A stretch of DNA of 19,439 nucleotides from Ophiostoma sp. CBS 140.51 (lineage: Eukaryota > Ascomycota > Sordariomycetes > Ophiostomatales > Ophiostomataceae). Of this stretch, positions 9,024 through 18,259 are shown piece after piece. How positions within the stretch are numbered: position 1 is the first letter of the stretch; every line of letters starts with the position of its first letter. The position numbers and the translations under genes are program-made. The notes under the pieces were generated by a model, which had not been told where the DNA came from, did not search any database, and saw only the letters and a list, made by a program, of their open reading frames with translations. The stretch lies in NCBI GenBank assembly GCA_029298735.1, contig JANSLP010000472.1, positions 1-19,439 on the forward strand, in the 5' to 3' direction.

Positions 9024-10262
9024 CTAATTGTCTTCTGGACCGTCACCATCGCCAGGCTCATCTGTGGGCTCAGCAGACTTGGCCGGTGTCGACAGCGATG
9101 GAAACTGTGGCTGCGATTCTGAGTCCGTCGAGGCTGGTGGTCGGGGGTAGACCGTTGGACTAGGGTTGCGATGAAGGGACGATGTCAACGGCGAGTCGGA
9201 AATGGTTGGAGAACATCCAACAGCTCCACCAAGAGCAGACCCACCAGACACAGTCTCTGTCACATTGACGGTCCGAGTGAATTCGACTGTGCTGGTGGAT
9301 ATAGAAATACGAGTGAGATTCACTACAGTTGTCGTTCGAACCGTAGTGAAGACAGCCTCGGTTGTGGTTGCTGGGCTTGTTGCCACCTCCGTCGTTGTAT
9401 CGGTAACGATCACTGTAGAGCTGACTGTCTCTGTAGGTGTCTCCGTAGTCGTAGCCGTAACTGTGACGGTAGAAGTGGTGTCGGTAGTACTGGTGGAGAC
9501 CACAGTCTGCGTGACGGGGAGACACTCCTCTGAGCTCGTACTTTCTACTGTGATAATGGTAGCCGTGTGCGTTTGAGTCTCGGTGACTGTTGTCGCGGCA
9601 CAATTGGTTCCAGCCCTATTAGATGAGGAAGGTGTGGTTGTGTTCGCCCACAGGGGTGTTGCGATGGCAGTGGTAGTTGTTGGAGCGGCCGTCACATTCG
9701 CACTAGTTGAGCTATTTGCAGCTGATGTCATGGGCATCGTCTGGAAAATCACGCTGGTCACATTCAAGAAGATGGTCTCGAAATACGTGTAAGTCTCGCT
9801 GAATCTTTCAGTCACGGGCACAGCTGTCGCTGTTAATGTTACTTGAACATATCGGGTGGATGTGACAGCCTCTGTCTGCGTGACGGTGGCGACGTGTGTC
9901 TCGGCAGCTGTGGTTACTTGTGTCGAGGTGAAAATTTCAGTAGATGTGACTTCCGTGAGCACGGCACTCGTCACTGTTAACCAAGTCGTTTCAGTGTCGG
10001 TCTTCTCAAATGTTCTCGTATAGTTCACAGTGAGGCGTGAAAACGGGACGTCGGGAGCAAGAGGCGTCGTTGGAGATGCTTTTGGCACAGCGTTGGTGGA
10101 TGTGCGCAGGATCGTTGTTGTATTTGCCAAGGGAGAATCGTCCACCTTGTCTCGGTGAGCAAGGTAGAGGTCATGCGAGCCATTCGGTATGGCGACAACG
10201 CATTGTGCAAGAGTGACTGCACAAATGGCCATGCCATATGATACCCATGATGCAATCGTCAT
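9024..10262 (-). CDS. Secreted Ser/Thr-rich cell-wall-type protein, 412 aa
   Basis: The first in-frame ATG is at 10262. Residues 1-24 (MTIASWVSYGMAICAVTLAQ, ending CVVA) look like a signal peptide with cleavage near VVA/IPNG. Most of the rest is Thr/Val/Ser-rich, with irregular repeats of the kind TVTVTATTTETPTE and TTTEVATSPATTTEAV, plus several N-x-S/T sites, which suggests heavy O- and N-glycosylation at the cell surface or wall. The C-terminus (EPTDEPGDGDGPEDN) is acidic and Pro/Gly-rich. No hydrophobic tail for a GPI anchor and no transmembrane helix follow, so the protein is probably soluble, wall-trapped or linked in another way. Low-complexity sequence prevents assignment to a family. 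Long open frames on the opposite strand (such as 9202-9576) arise from the Thr-rich codons. It is convergent with the carrier gene. Confidence 0.75.
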   Translation of the reverse strand: MTIASWVSYGMAICAVTLAQCVVAIPNGSHDLYLAHRDKVDDSPLANTTTILRTSTNAVPKASPTTPLAPDVPFSRLTVNYTRTFEKTDTETTWLTVTSAVLTEVTSTEIFTSTQVTTAAETHVATVTQTEAVTSTRYVQVTLTATAVPVTERFSETYTYFETIFLNVTSVIFQTMPMTSAANSSTSANVTAAPTTTTAIATPLWANTTTPSSSNRAGTNCAATTVTETQTHTATIITVESTSSEECLPVTQTVVSTSTTDTTSTVTVTATTTETPTETVSSTVIVTDTTTEVATSPATTTEAVFTTVRTTTVVNLTRISISTSTVEFTRTVNVTETVSGGSALGGAVGCSPTISDSPLTSSLHRNPSPTVYPRPPASTDSESQPQFPSLSTPAKSAEPTDEPGDGDGPEDN

Positions 10263-12236
10263 GTTTATAAAGTATGAAAGGTGGTGCTGGTAGGAGATAT
10301 GCGGACGTGAGGGAATTGTCAAAATATCAATTTGATATTCATACAAAATCAGACGGCATCTAGTGTTATACTTTCCTCATCTCCCTGGCCTAGGTCTTTG
10401 CGATTTTAAATGGAAGGCATAACCACAGCTAAATACAGAGTACCAAAGTATTCACTTTGCCAAGGCCCTGAGATGAAAGGCAGCTGTTCCTTGCTTTTTA
10501 TTAAGTTCAGATAACCGAAGAGGGGATTTCATAATATAAAATGTGATGCCAAGTCGACGGATATGAGAGAATAGCCCAAGAAAGTGTCGAGCAAAGCACG
10601 GGAATGCCTTGAACGAGTCTGCCAAGTTTCCAGTGGGTCTCGGTGTAGTTAGACTTCCTTTCGTCCCATGTTCTCGGGATATATAGTGGCTGCAATTTGG
10701 CTATGGGCTATTTTCCGAAGATGAGTTAAGCACAGTTGACAACCCCCATGGTGGTAATTTTTGCCTGAAAGGACAACCCGTGAAGTTTAATTGGCATTGC
10801 AGGAGGAGGGTTAGCTGAAGGACAAAGCCTCGGCAAGCATTTGTGCTTACTAGAATCTTGTCAATGTCCTGCGACACCTGAGTGTATTGAGTTTTAAAGT
10901 TTGAAGAGAGATAATAAACAACCCATCACCGAACAGCAACATTTGATAACAGTAAGGCGGGCGTTAACATGGCCCGGAAACTCCTGCATCAGCCTAAATA
11001 TCCCTGCTGGTCAAAGTCAACCTGCCACAACATAGTCTTGTAAGCGGTTGAGATTTTTTTCAGCAAGGATCGTTCGTGATGCCGAAACCACATTGCAGTA
11101 AGTGTTCATTTCTGTTCCTGGGACTTGCTCCCTTCTCGGTATTCGGCACCTTGTCACTTCCGGTCAACACTTGCATGGACAGGGGACCGAGCAAGCGGTA
11201 TGTTCGAGCGTGAAAGAACGTGGGAATAGAATGTCGCAGATCACATCAGCCTTATATAGAAATAGGCGACTGATGCCGAATGTCATTTTTCGTTGTATTT
11301 TACTTTTAAATGCAACCTGCTTAGCATGGCCCGTGGTTAGGTCTCAGCCAGCCTTCTCTGGTAGTAAGAAATTTCACATAAGCATGTGGAAACAATCTTG
11401 GCTGCTATTAAACACTCTTCAACATCTGTTTCCAAACTTGTGTATGATCGTGGCCATGCAGCTTGGTATTGGCAAAAGTATACTAGCATGACCCGTCGAG
11501 AACCAGCAGGAGTATTCTTCTGCAACCTCCTGACATATGCAGCCCCCCTCTTTGGACATGTTATTCGCCGCACCCATTCTCGGATTTAGGGCCCAACTAC
11601 AGGGCCGGGTTCGAAAACGAGTACGACCATCCGGGTCGTCGCTCAGTTGCTTGTTGCTTTTGATTCGGGGTTCTCCACGTTTTGGGTCGGTGGAGGTTGT
11701 TAGCTTAGTCTGCTGTGCGTTGGAGCTCGGCCGTTAGCTGGTAACATCTGGACCTCGCTTGCACTAACGAATACGGGTACGATTACGCCGAACGTCAGGA
11801 TGCGCAGCCGGCGGAGTACTGCTATTTTGTCTCCGATACCCTGACCAGTGAGAAAACATGATAAAGCATGACGAAAAAGAGGAGAAGTTGAAGAAAAGAA
11901 GCAATAGAGGGGCTGAAGGGAGTTTCCTTTCCATATCTGCCCAGTAAAACTAACTTTCGTGAGGAGATGCAGCCAAGCACCAAGGTTGGCAGGAATGGCA
12001 GGCAGGGTCCCCAGTAGCAAACAGCTAATGTAGGAGGCGCCCATCTCCATGGTGTCCACCGCGTGCACGAGTGTTCGGATCTGTACGAGTATAAGAAGTG
12101 TCGGATATCCTGCTTGTCAATGTTCTTTAAAGCTGTCTCGGCTCGATCTGTTCAATCAGTATTCAGACTTGCAACTTTTTTTTGGCACCCACTGCTCTAC
12201 TCCCTTCTTGTTCTTCTTTCTATATACAAAATCAAA
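10263..12236. other. 2-kb intergenic region, no supported gene
   Basis: This divergent region separates the Ser/Thr-rich gene (minus) from the SDR gene (plus). Short frames occur, such as plus 11102-11491 without an ATG start and minus 11700-12050, but none shows a domain. The last 100 bases before the SDR ATG are pyrimidine-rich (TTTTTTTTGGCACCC, then CCCTTCTTGTTCTTC), as in many fungal core promoters. I see no tRNA, transposon end or simple-sequence repeat. Confidence 0.5.
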
Positions 12237-13046
12237 ATGGCGTCCACGACTCTGTCCGTTATCGTCACTGGCGCTGCCGCTGGCCTTGGCAAGTGCATTG
12301 CCACCGAGTTCTTGAAGCGCGGCTGGCAGGTAGCTCTTGTCGACATCGCTGCTGATAAACTGTCTGCTGCTACTGAAGAGCTCAGGACTCTTGGTCATCA
12401 AGGCGAGGCTCTTGCTGTCGAGGCGGACATTACGAACGAAGAGTCTGTCAAGGCCATCTTCGACAAAACTGTGGCCGCTTTTGGTCAGGTTGATGCACTC
12501 GTCAACTGTGCCGGCATCATGGATAAATTCCACGCTACCGGTGAGCAGGATGTGGCGTTGTGGAACAAGGTGCTGGATGTTAACCTCAACGGCGCATTCC
12601 TGCTATCTCGCTTGGCCGTGCAAGAGTTCCTGCGCGAGGGCCGTGTTGTCCGTAACGGCGACGCGACTGGAGAGGTAAAGACGGGCGGCGCTATCATCAA
12701 CATTGCCTCTATCGCTGCGTTCCGTGGCGGTGCTGCAGGTGTGGCTTACACAACGAGCAAGTTTGCAGTACTTGGTTTGACGACAAGCACGGCCGCTGCG
12801 TACGCCCGCCAAGGCATTCGGTGCAACGCCATCTGCCCCGGCGGCATGGCCACATCCATTGCAGAAGACTTTGACTACAGCAATTTCGGCCAGCTGTTCA
12901 GCTCAGTCATGAAGATCAATGAGGTCTCTGCAGGCCTGTCAGACACTGGTCGCCTTGCCCGCCTGGTTGTCTTCCTGTGCGGCGAAGACGGGCAAGACAT
13001 CAGCGGCGCCGTGATCAAGGTGGACCGTGGTTGGACAGCTGTCTAA
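12237..13046 (+). CDS. Short-chain dehydrogenase/reductase (classical SDR), 269 aa
   Basis: This is an NAD(P)(H)-dependent oxidoreductase with a Rossmann fold. The cofactor glycine motif TGAAAGLG lies at residues 11-18, and Asp36 at the end of strand 2 favours NAD(H) over NADP(H). NCAG (90-93) corresponds to the family NNAG. The catalytic residues are Asn116, Ser158 (INIASIAA), Tyr171 and Lys175 (YTTSK), followed by CPGG. The C-terminus (DISGAVIKVDRGWTAV) is the usual end of classical SDRs. Its substrate is unknown. The ATG at 12237 has a strong context (ATCAAAATGGCG) and gives the standard family length. An in-frame ATG at 12120 would add 39 residues. The gene has no introns and precedes the regulator and MFS genes on the same strand. 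Confidence 0.93.
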   Translation: MASTTLSVIVTGAAAGLGKCIATEFLKRGWQVALVDIAADKLSAATEELRTLGHQGEALAVEADITNEESVKAIFDKTVAAFGQVDALVNCAGIMDKFHATGEQDVALWNKVLDVNLNGAFLLSRLAVQEFLREGRVVRNGDATGEVKTGGAIINIASIAAFRGGAAGVAYTTSKFAVLGLTTSTAAAYARQGIRCNAICPGGMATSIAEDFDYSNFGQLFSSVMKINEVSAGLSDTGRLARLVVFLCGEDGQDISGAVIKVDRGWTAV

Positions 13047-14163
13047 AGCGCTCGGATACCACTAACGATACCTGGATCCAGCTTTGCAAACGTCTTGGGT
13101 AGCGTACAAGGACGGAAATATACTTCGAGGAGATCAGCAAATTTTCAGGCAGCCTGATAGCGAAAAAGAGTTTGCGAACACCGAAACGAAATTTGTTTCT
13201 TCATTTGCCATTTTTGTTTTTTGGTTAACTGTTTTTTTATTCGCTTGGATACCATTTGGCATAGAGGTTGCCACAACTTACAATCTCGGATTCTATGTTT
13301 ACGCAATAAAACCCCTGCTCGCCACGCTACTTCCTTTTCGTTCTTCGACAATACGTTAATTTTGTTCGATAATGTTGAAAGTAGTCTAGGCATTATTTTT
13401 ACTCCAGATTTACGTCGCATAGTAAATAAATTAAGTGCAATGTGCACATCGAGACGTCTCATTTCAAGCAGACTCTCGGGAGAGGGCACATATGATGTCA
13501 TTTTCGCACAAGCTGGCGCAAAAGCGTTAATCTTTTGGTCTTGTAATTGATCAAATTATTTATGTGCCGCGACGTAATCGAGCAAAATGACTTCAAGACA
13601 TAGAGCGTCGAAACGTCGACATTTTTGACGCAACATCGGGACACAGGTCGCAAGCTGAAGTTGTAAAACCTTATCAATGCCAATTTCCAGCCACATTGTA
13701 TTCTGTTCTATTTTAGGGCTGGGTCTAGATCGTGCTACATGTCAAATAATGCTGCTGCCTGTCGATCGAAACAAAGTGTGCTCTGCCAAGATGAACTGTT
13801 CTTTTTCTTTTTGTCTCCTCAGCCCTTTTTGCCCAGACCGTGCGCTCAAAAGTGTCACGTGTTTATTCCTCCGAGTCTTACGCCACTAGCGCATTTGCCC
13901 GAGCGATCGACCAAAACCGCCGGGCGGAGCATTGGGAGAAAGGTGCGCCTTTGCGCCTTTCGCGACAAGGCTTTCATATGCAGCCCTTGGGTCGCGGATA
14001 ATCCAACAAAAAAAAGTCGACAAAAGCTACCGCCCGAACAATATCAACCCAACACCCGCACCCAATCGCAACTCAATTTACCGACTAGCCATCGTCAAAT
14101 GCATGAGACTCGACGCACAGGAGGCGCTCACGTCCATATCTGCAATCACACCCACATCCACTC
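13047..14163. other. 1.1-kb intergenic region
   Basis: The region holds the 3' flank of the SDR gene and the presumed promoter and leader of the Zn2Cys6 gene. AATAAA at 13305-13310 could be the SDR poly(A) signal. About 13150-13560 is AT-rich. GCGTC at 13594 and GACGC at 13627 form a weak inverted repeat. Open frames such as 13739-14227 have no start ATG of note and no domain. Two ATGs at 14099 and 14103 precede the regulator start. Confidence 0.5.
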
Positions 14164-15772
14164 ATGCCTCGCTTGGGGTACAGCAAATCGCGGACCGGCT
14201 GTCTCAAGTGCCGGCAGCGGCGCGTGAAGGTATGTCATACACGTTTTCACCACCCATGGCCGTGACCAGCTATGCTGTGGTGGTACACAAGGTCCCATGG
14301 CCAGAGTACATTGTGTTCAAGATACTTATGGATCCCTCTTGTCTCCCCCAATATATAGTGCGACGAGAAACGACCATGTAGTGCTTGTCAACGGCACGGC
14401 ATCCCTTGCAGCCTCGTTACAGATGGCACATCGCCAACGGAAGATGGGTCAGCACGATCGCCGCTGGCCATGTTCCCAGGGACATCGCGGAGCATCGTAT
14501 CCGGCCCGGCAAGTAGAAGTGTCCGTCTATCAACCGGCCACATATCAACTCACTCTACACAAATACTGACCATGTGATCCCCGATAGTCAAGTCGATCTC
14601 GGTCAGCAGCTGGGAGACGGTCCGGGTCAGCAGCTGCTCGGTCAGTCGTGTCTCCCGTCGTAGCCGCTGCAGTGGCAATACGACCAGACTCGGAGACCGC
14701 CGTGTCCGGCTCCGAAGCGGCACGGTCAGGATCTGATGCCGGTGCCGGCCAATCGCCATTGTCAGGCACAGGGCACCTTATTGCCGGCCCGCCATCATCA
14801 TCTGCAAGCACCAACATCCCACCAGATGGTGTGACACCGCCAGACAGGCATCACCTGTGGGCAACCGATATGGAACTCATGCACCACTACTCGACAGATG
14901 CATTCAGGACCATGCCAAGGGCCGAAGAAGTCGGACAGACGTGGCTTATCGACGCTGTGCAAGCTTCCTTCCAAGATGACTATATACTGCACCTTATCCT
15001 GGCCTTTTCTGCCTTCCATCTCGCTCATCTTCGACCACACCGACGCCCATATTACTCCTATATCGCTGTTCACCACCAAGATCTTGGCATCAGTCGAATG
15101 CGTGCCAGCCTTGCCCAGCTTGATGCAGAGAACTGCCACTCGCTCTTTATGGCCGGCTCTCTGCTTGCTGTCAGCACATTCGCCTCGCTCGCCATCCACG
15201 CCGGCGACAAGTCTTATGAGCGTCCATTACTGGACGAAATCGTCGAGGTCTTTATACTCATCAAAGGCATGGGCGTTGTCCTCGATGTCTGGGAAAAGAC
15301 AATTCAACACGGCAGGTTCCGCGAACTGTTCCGCTTGACAAAACCATCGACACCGCCGCCCGTGTTTTGGGACCACATGCGGTCACAGCTCGAGCAGCTG
15401 CGCAAACCGTTGGCCGATCGCATGCTGGACCAGCCAACGGTGCTCGACTGCGTTGATCGTGAGATTGGTAACCTGTATGAGCTGACTTCATCCTGCGTTA
15501 TGACGTCGGCGGACCCAGAACTGCGGCTGGTTATGGTCTGGCCTATTCAGATCTCCGATGCGTACCTGACGCTACTCAAGGAGAAGGTGCCTGCTGCTTT
15601 GGTGGTCCTCGGCTACTACTGTGTGGTGGTCGACAGGTCCGCTTTGCGCAATTGGTTCACGCGCAGCTGGGCACGTGAGGCCCTGTACGCAATCAATTCG
15701 ATCCTGCCGCCGCACTACACTGAGCTGCTCCGATGGCCGCTCGACCAGGTATCCGTCGCGACGCCAAGCTGA
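14164..15772 (+). CDS. Zn2Cys6 transcription factor, UPC2-like type (3 exons, about 461 aa)
   Basis: Exon 1 (14164-14229) encodes MPRLGYSKSRTGCLKCRQRR then VK and ends at AAG|GTATGT. Exon 2 begins at 14359 (TATAG|TGC) with CDEKRPCSACQRHGIPC. Together they give C-x2-C-x6-C-x5-C-x2-C-x6-C, with Cys at 13, 16, 23, 29, 32 and 39: a complete Zn2Cys6 DNA-binding cluster followed by basic residues. Exon 3 runs to TGA... the stop at 15770-15772. Its region about residues 155-225 (LWATDMELMHHYSTDAF, SFQDDYILHLILAFSAFHLA, YYSYIAVHHQDLG) matches the activation-domain pattern of fungal factors related to sterol uptake control protein Upc2. The second intron is placed at about 14513-14606 by the CTGAC branch site at about 14564 and by frame; its edges are uncertain. 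Nuclear, sequence-specific control of nearby genes (SDR, MFS) is inferred. Confidence 0.85.
14230..14358 (+). other. Intron 1 of the Zn2Cys6 gene (129 nt)
   Basis: The donor is AAG|GTATGT and the acceptor is ATATATAG|TGC. The intron is phase 0 and lies inside the zinc cluster, between the second and third Cys. Removing it restores a perfect Zn2Cys6 spacing, which is strong support. Confidence 0.9.
14513..14606 (+). other. Probable intron 2 of the Zn2Cys6 gene (edges uncertain)
   Basis: Exon 2 frame reaches a stop at about 14572 and the C-terminal frame is open only from 14588, so an intron must join them. CTGAC near 14564 is a good branch site. In-frame pairs include donor GTAGAA (14513) or GTGTCC (14519) with acceptor GGTCAG (14606) or CAG (14609). 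The donor is weak, so the exact edge is a guess. Confidence 0.5.
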
Positions 15773-16469
15773 TAAGAGGCAAAAATAGACGAAGTCAGAG
15801 CCCGAAAAGGGCAATAAGGGACAACAATCGGGTTGGCGGAGATTCCCGAGACCGGGTTTGCGGGTTGAATATCAGCATACTGTATCAATATGGGTAGCGG
15901 GGCAAAAATCCCTGCCTGATATGCGCCTCAGGAAAGGGGAGGTGCAGTCGTGCATGGCGGCTTTATTTAGACGGCGCTTTTCTTTTTGGATACACACTCT
16001 AATAACACAGAATAGAAACTTGCATATTTAAGCTTTTTTCCCAAGTTGCCAGACTACGATTGACACAACACATAAAATCAGAAAATCAATGGGAAGCTAC
16101 ACACATCGTCGCATTAAAGTGGTGTCGTGCCCCAGATTTCGCTGCATGGGCGCCGCAGCTAAGCCGTTTTTAGTGGTTCATCTGCGAGACCGAGACCGAG
16201 ACCGAGACCGGTCCACGTCAACACAATGCAGACAACCACGTCCGGGGAGAGCTCCTGTTTAACTCCAGTGGCACGGCGTGTCAATGAACCCGACAGCCCG
16301 CTCTCTTGGAAAGAAAAAGGGATGATTTGTGCTATTTCTTACTCCTCAAATCTATTCTATTTAAAGTTATCTGTTTTTACCCATAGGTTTTCGTGTTTTT
16401 CCAGATCGTTTATGCTTCTGCCTGATCGAAAGACCAATACGAGAGCAGTAATATGGTTCGTTTGCAAAG
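15773..16469. other. 697-base intergenic region with a hexamer repeat
   Basis: This holds the 3' flank of the regulator gene and the promoter of the MFS gene. It contains the short tandem repeat at 16185-16208. The plus-strand frame 16226-16516 overlaps the MFS start in another frame and shows no domain. I see no other gene. Confidence 0.5.
16185..16208. repeat. (CGAGAC)4 tandem repeat
   Basis: Four exact copies of CGAGAC in a row, followed by CGGTCC, about 260 bases upstream of the MFS start codon. It may vary in copy number between strains. Confidence 0.9.
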
Positions 16470-18259
16470 ATGAATGCAGATCAGCAAACGGAGGAAAAGT
16501 CCGCCTTCAACGATAACGTCAACGGTTCAACACCAAACAATTCGAAACAGACCGACATCAGCCCGAACAATGCAGAACATCAACCGGATACCGAGTGTGA
16601 CGACAACGGCGGCAACGATGTGAAGGACGACCAGGATGTCAGCAGGGGTGAAGCTACTCCAGACGACAGCGATGCAAAGAAGGGCACCGATGGCGACGAA
16701 GATGACCAGTATTCTGTCTCGTGGGGTGATCAACCCGATGAGAACCCCATGAACTGGACTATGGGCAAGAAGTGGCGCATCATCGGCACCTTGTCGGTCT
16801 TGAGTTTACTGACGTGAGTTTGAATTTACTATCTAAACTGATGCATCAGTGTCTCCCACATGAACATTAGCTAACAGGGTCACAGACCACTCGCCTCATC
16901 CATGATGGCGCCGGCCGTGCCCGACATCCTCCAGCAATTCGAAGTCCACAATGACCAGTACGGCACCTTCTGCGTCTCCGTGTTTGTCCTCGGCTTCGCC
17001 TTTGGTCCCCCAGTCATTGCACCTCTCAGTGAGCTCTACGGCCGTACAATCGTCTACCATGTTTGCAACTCGCTGTTCGTCCTTTTCACTATCGGCTGTG
17101 CTCTTTCCAACTCGATCGGCATGCTTGTTGCCTTCCGGTTCTTGGCTGGTTTTGCTGGTGTGTCGGTTATCACCATTGGTGGTGGCACCATTGCCGACAT
17201 GGTTCCGCCAGAGCAGCGCGGCAAGTCCATGGCAGCATGGTCTGTTGGCCCCCTGATCGGTCCAGTCATCGGACCTGTTTGTGCTGGCTTCCTCGTTGAG
17301 GCAAAGGGATGGCGCTGGGTCTTCTGGGTCATTGCTATTGCGGTATGTACTGTCCATAATCGTGCTGATAGTTGAATGTGACGAGTGCATCAGCTAATAT
17401 TGTTTTGTCACAGGCCGGAGCAGTCACCGCCGTTTCATTTTTTGTCTTCCGCGAAACCTATGCTCCCGTCCTCTTAGAGCGCAAGGCGGCAAAGATTCGG
17501 AAGGAGACCGGCGACCCGAACTACTATTCCAAGCTCCGAGTTGAGGGCACTCGCAGTCAGGTTATTACCAGCTCGATGCTCAAACCTGTCCGCCTCCTTC
17601 TTACCGAACCGATCGTCACCTGTCTCTGTGTCTACATTGCCATCATCTACGGTGTGCTCTACATTCTATTTACCACCTTCACTTTCGTGTTTGAGGAGAC
17701 ATACGGCTTTAGTGCCCGTGGTGCTGGACTATCCTTTATTGCTGGTGGCGTTGGCAACCTTCTGGGACTTGTCTTCGCTTCCTCAATGTCGGACCGCATT
17801 GTTCAGCGCCGCAAGGCATCGGGATCTCCACCTGTTCCTGAAGACCGCCTCAGCCTGATTCTCACCGTACCCTCAGCACTCATGCTCCCTGCAGGTCTAT
17901 TATTGTACGGTTGGGCCGCTGACAAGCATGTCCATTGGATTGTTCCCATGCTTGGTACCTCCATCATGGGTTTCGGCATGATGGGTGTCTTCATGGCAGC
18001 GCAAATCTACCTCATCGACGCTTTCACACGCCACGCTGCCTCTGTGACGGCAGCTAATGCAGTCCTACGCAGTATCCTTGGAGCCGTGCTACCACTTTGC
18101 GGCCTCAACCTCTACAACAAGCTCGGTCTCGGTTGGGGCAACACACTGTTGGCAGGCATTGAGCTACTTCTTGCACCGGTCCCGTGGATTCTAGCCGTCC
18201 GTGGTGCACAGATCCGGAACTGGAAATCGAACAGGAACAAGGAGACTGTTGCTGCATGA
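16470..18259 (+). CDS. MFS transporter, DHA1 drug:H+ antiporter type (3 exons, 548 aa)
   Basis: Exons are 16470-16813, 16886-17342 and 17414-18259; the sum is 1647 nt, exactly 549 codons. The product is a plasma-membrane exporter of small molecules by family. Residues 1-95 form a hydrophilic, Asp/Asn-rich N-tail; SWGDQPDENPMNWTMGKKW just before helix 1 is the usual lead-in of fungal DHA1 proteins. The motif A equivalent is PLSELYGRTIVY (161-172); motif C-like GPLIGPVIGPVCAGFL spans 236-250; ETYAPVLLERKAAKIRKETG marks the central cytoplasmic loop after helix 6. Helices 7-12 fill the third exon, with SDRIVQRR between helices 8 and 9. The length fits a 12-helix carrier. The substrate is unknown. 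It follows the SDR and Zn2Cys6 genes on the same strand and may export their product or a toxic compound. Confidence 0.93.
16814..16885 (+). other. Intron 1 of the MFS gene (72 nt)
   Basis: The donor is AC|GTGAGT and the acceptor is GTCACAG|A, with CTAAC 15 bases before it. The join makes LLTPLASSMMAP, the usual helix-1 sequence of this family. Confidence 0.9.
17343..17413 (+). other. Intron 2 of the MFS gene (71 nt)
   Basis: The donor is GCG|GTATGT and the acceptor is TTGTCACAG|GCC, phase 0. The branch region contains GCTAAT. The join continues helix 6 as VFWVIAIAAGAVTAVSFF. Confidence 0.92.

Noticed and set aside
9160..9603. Long frames in other registers inside the Ser/Thr-rich gene, such as plus 9202-9576
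   Set aside because: They are shadows of Thr/Val repeat codons, which rarely make stops in other frames.
11608..11625. GGTTCGAAA resembling a tRNA T-loop
   Set aside because: The flanking five-base T-stem does not pair and no acceptor, D or anticodon arm can be placed.
12063..12119. SDR start as far upstream as 12063
   Set aside because: That position is GTG, not ATG; the first in-frame ATG is at 12120 and the family length points to 12237.
13739..14381. Plus-strand frames of 162 and 149 codons before the regulator
   Set aside because: They lie in the leader and first intron of the Zn2Cys6 gene, in other frames, and have no domain.
17372..17413. ATG at 17372 as the start of a second MFS half-gene
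   Set aside because: It is inside a 71-nt intron; splicing 17342 to 17414 gives a full 12-helix transporter.
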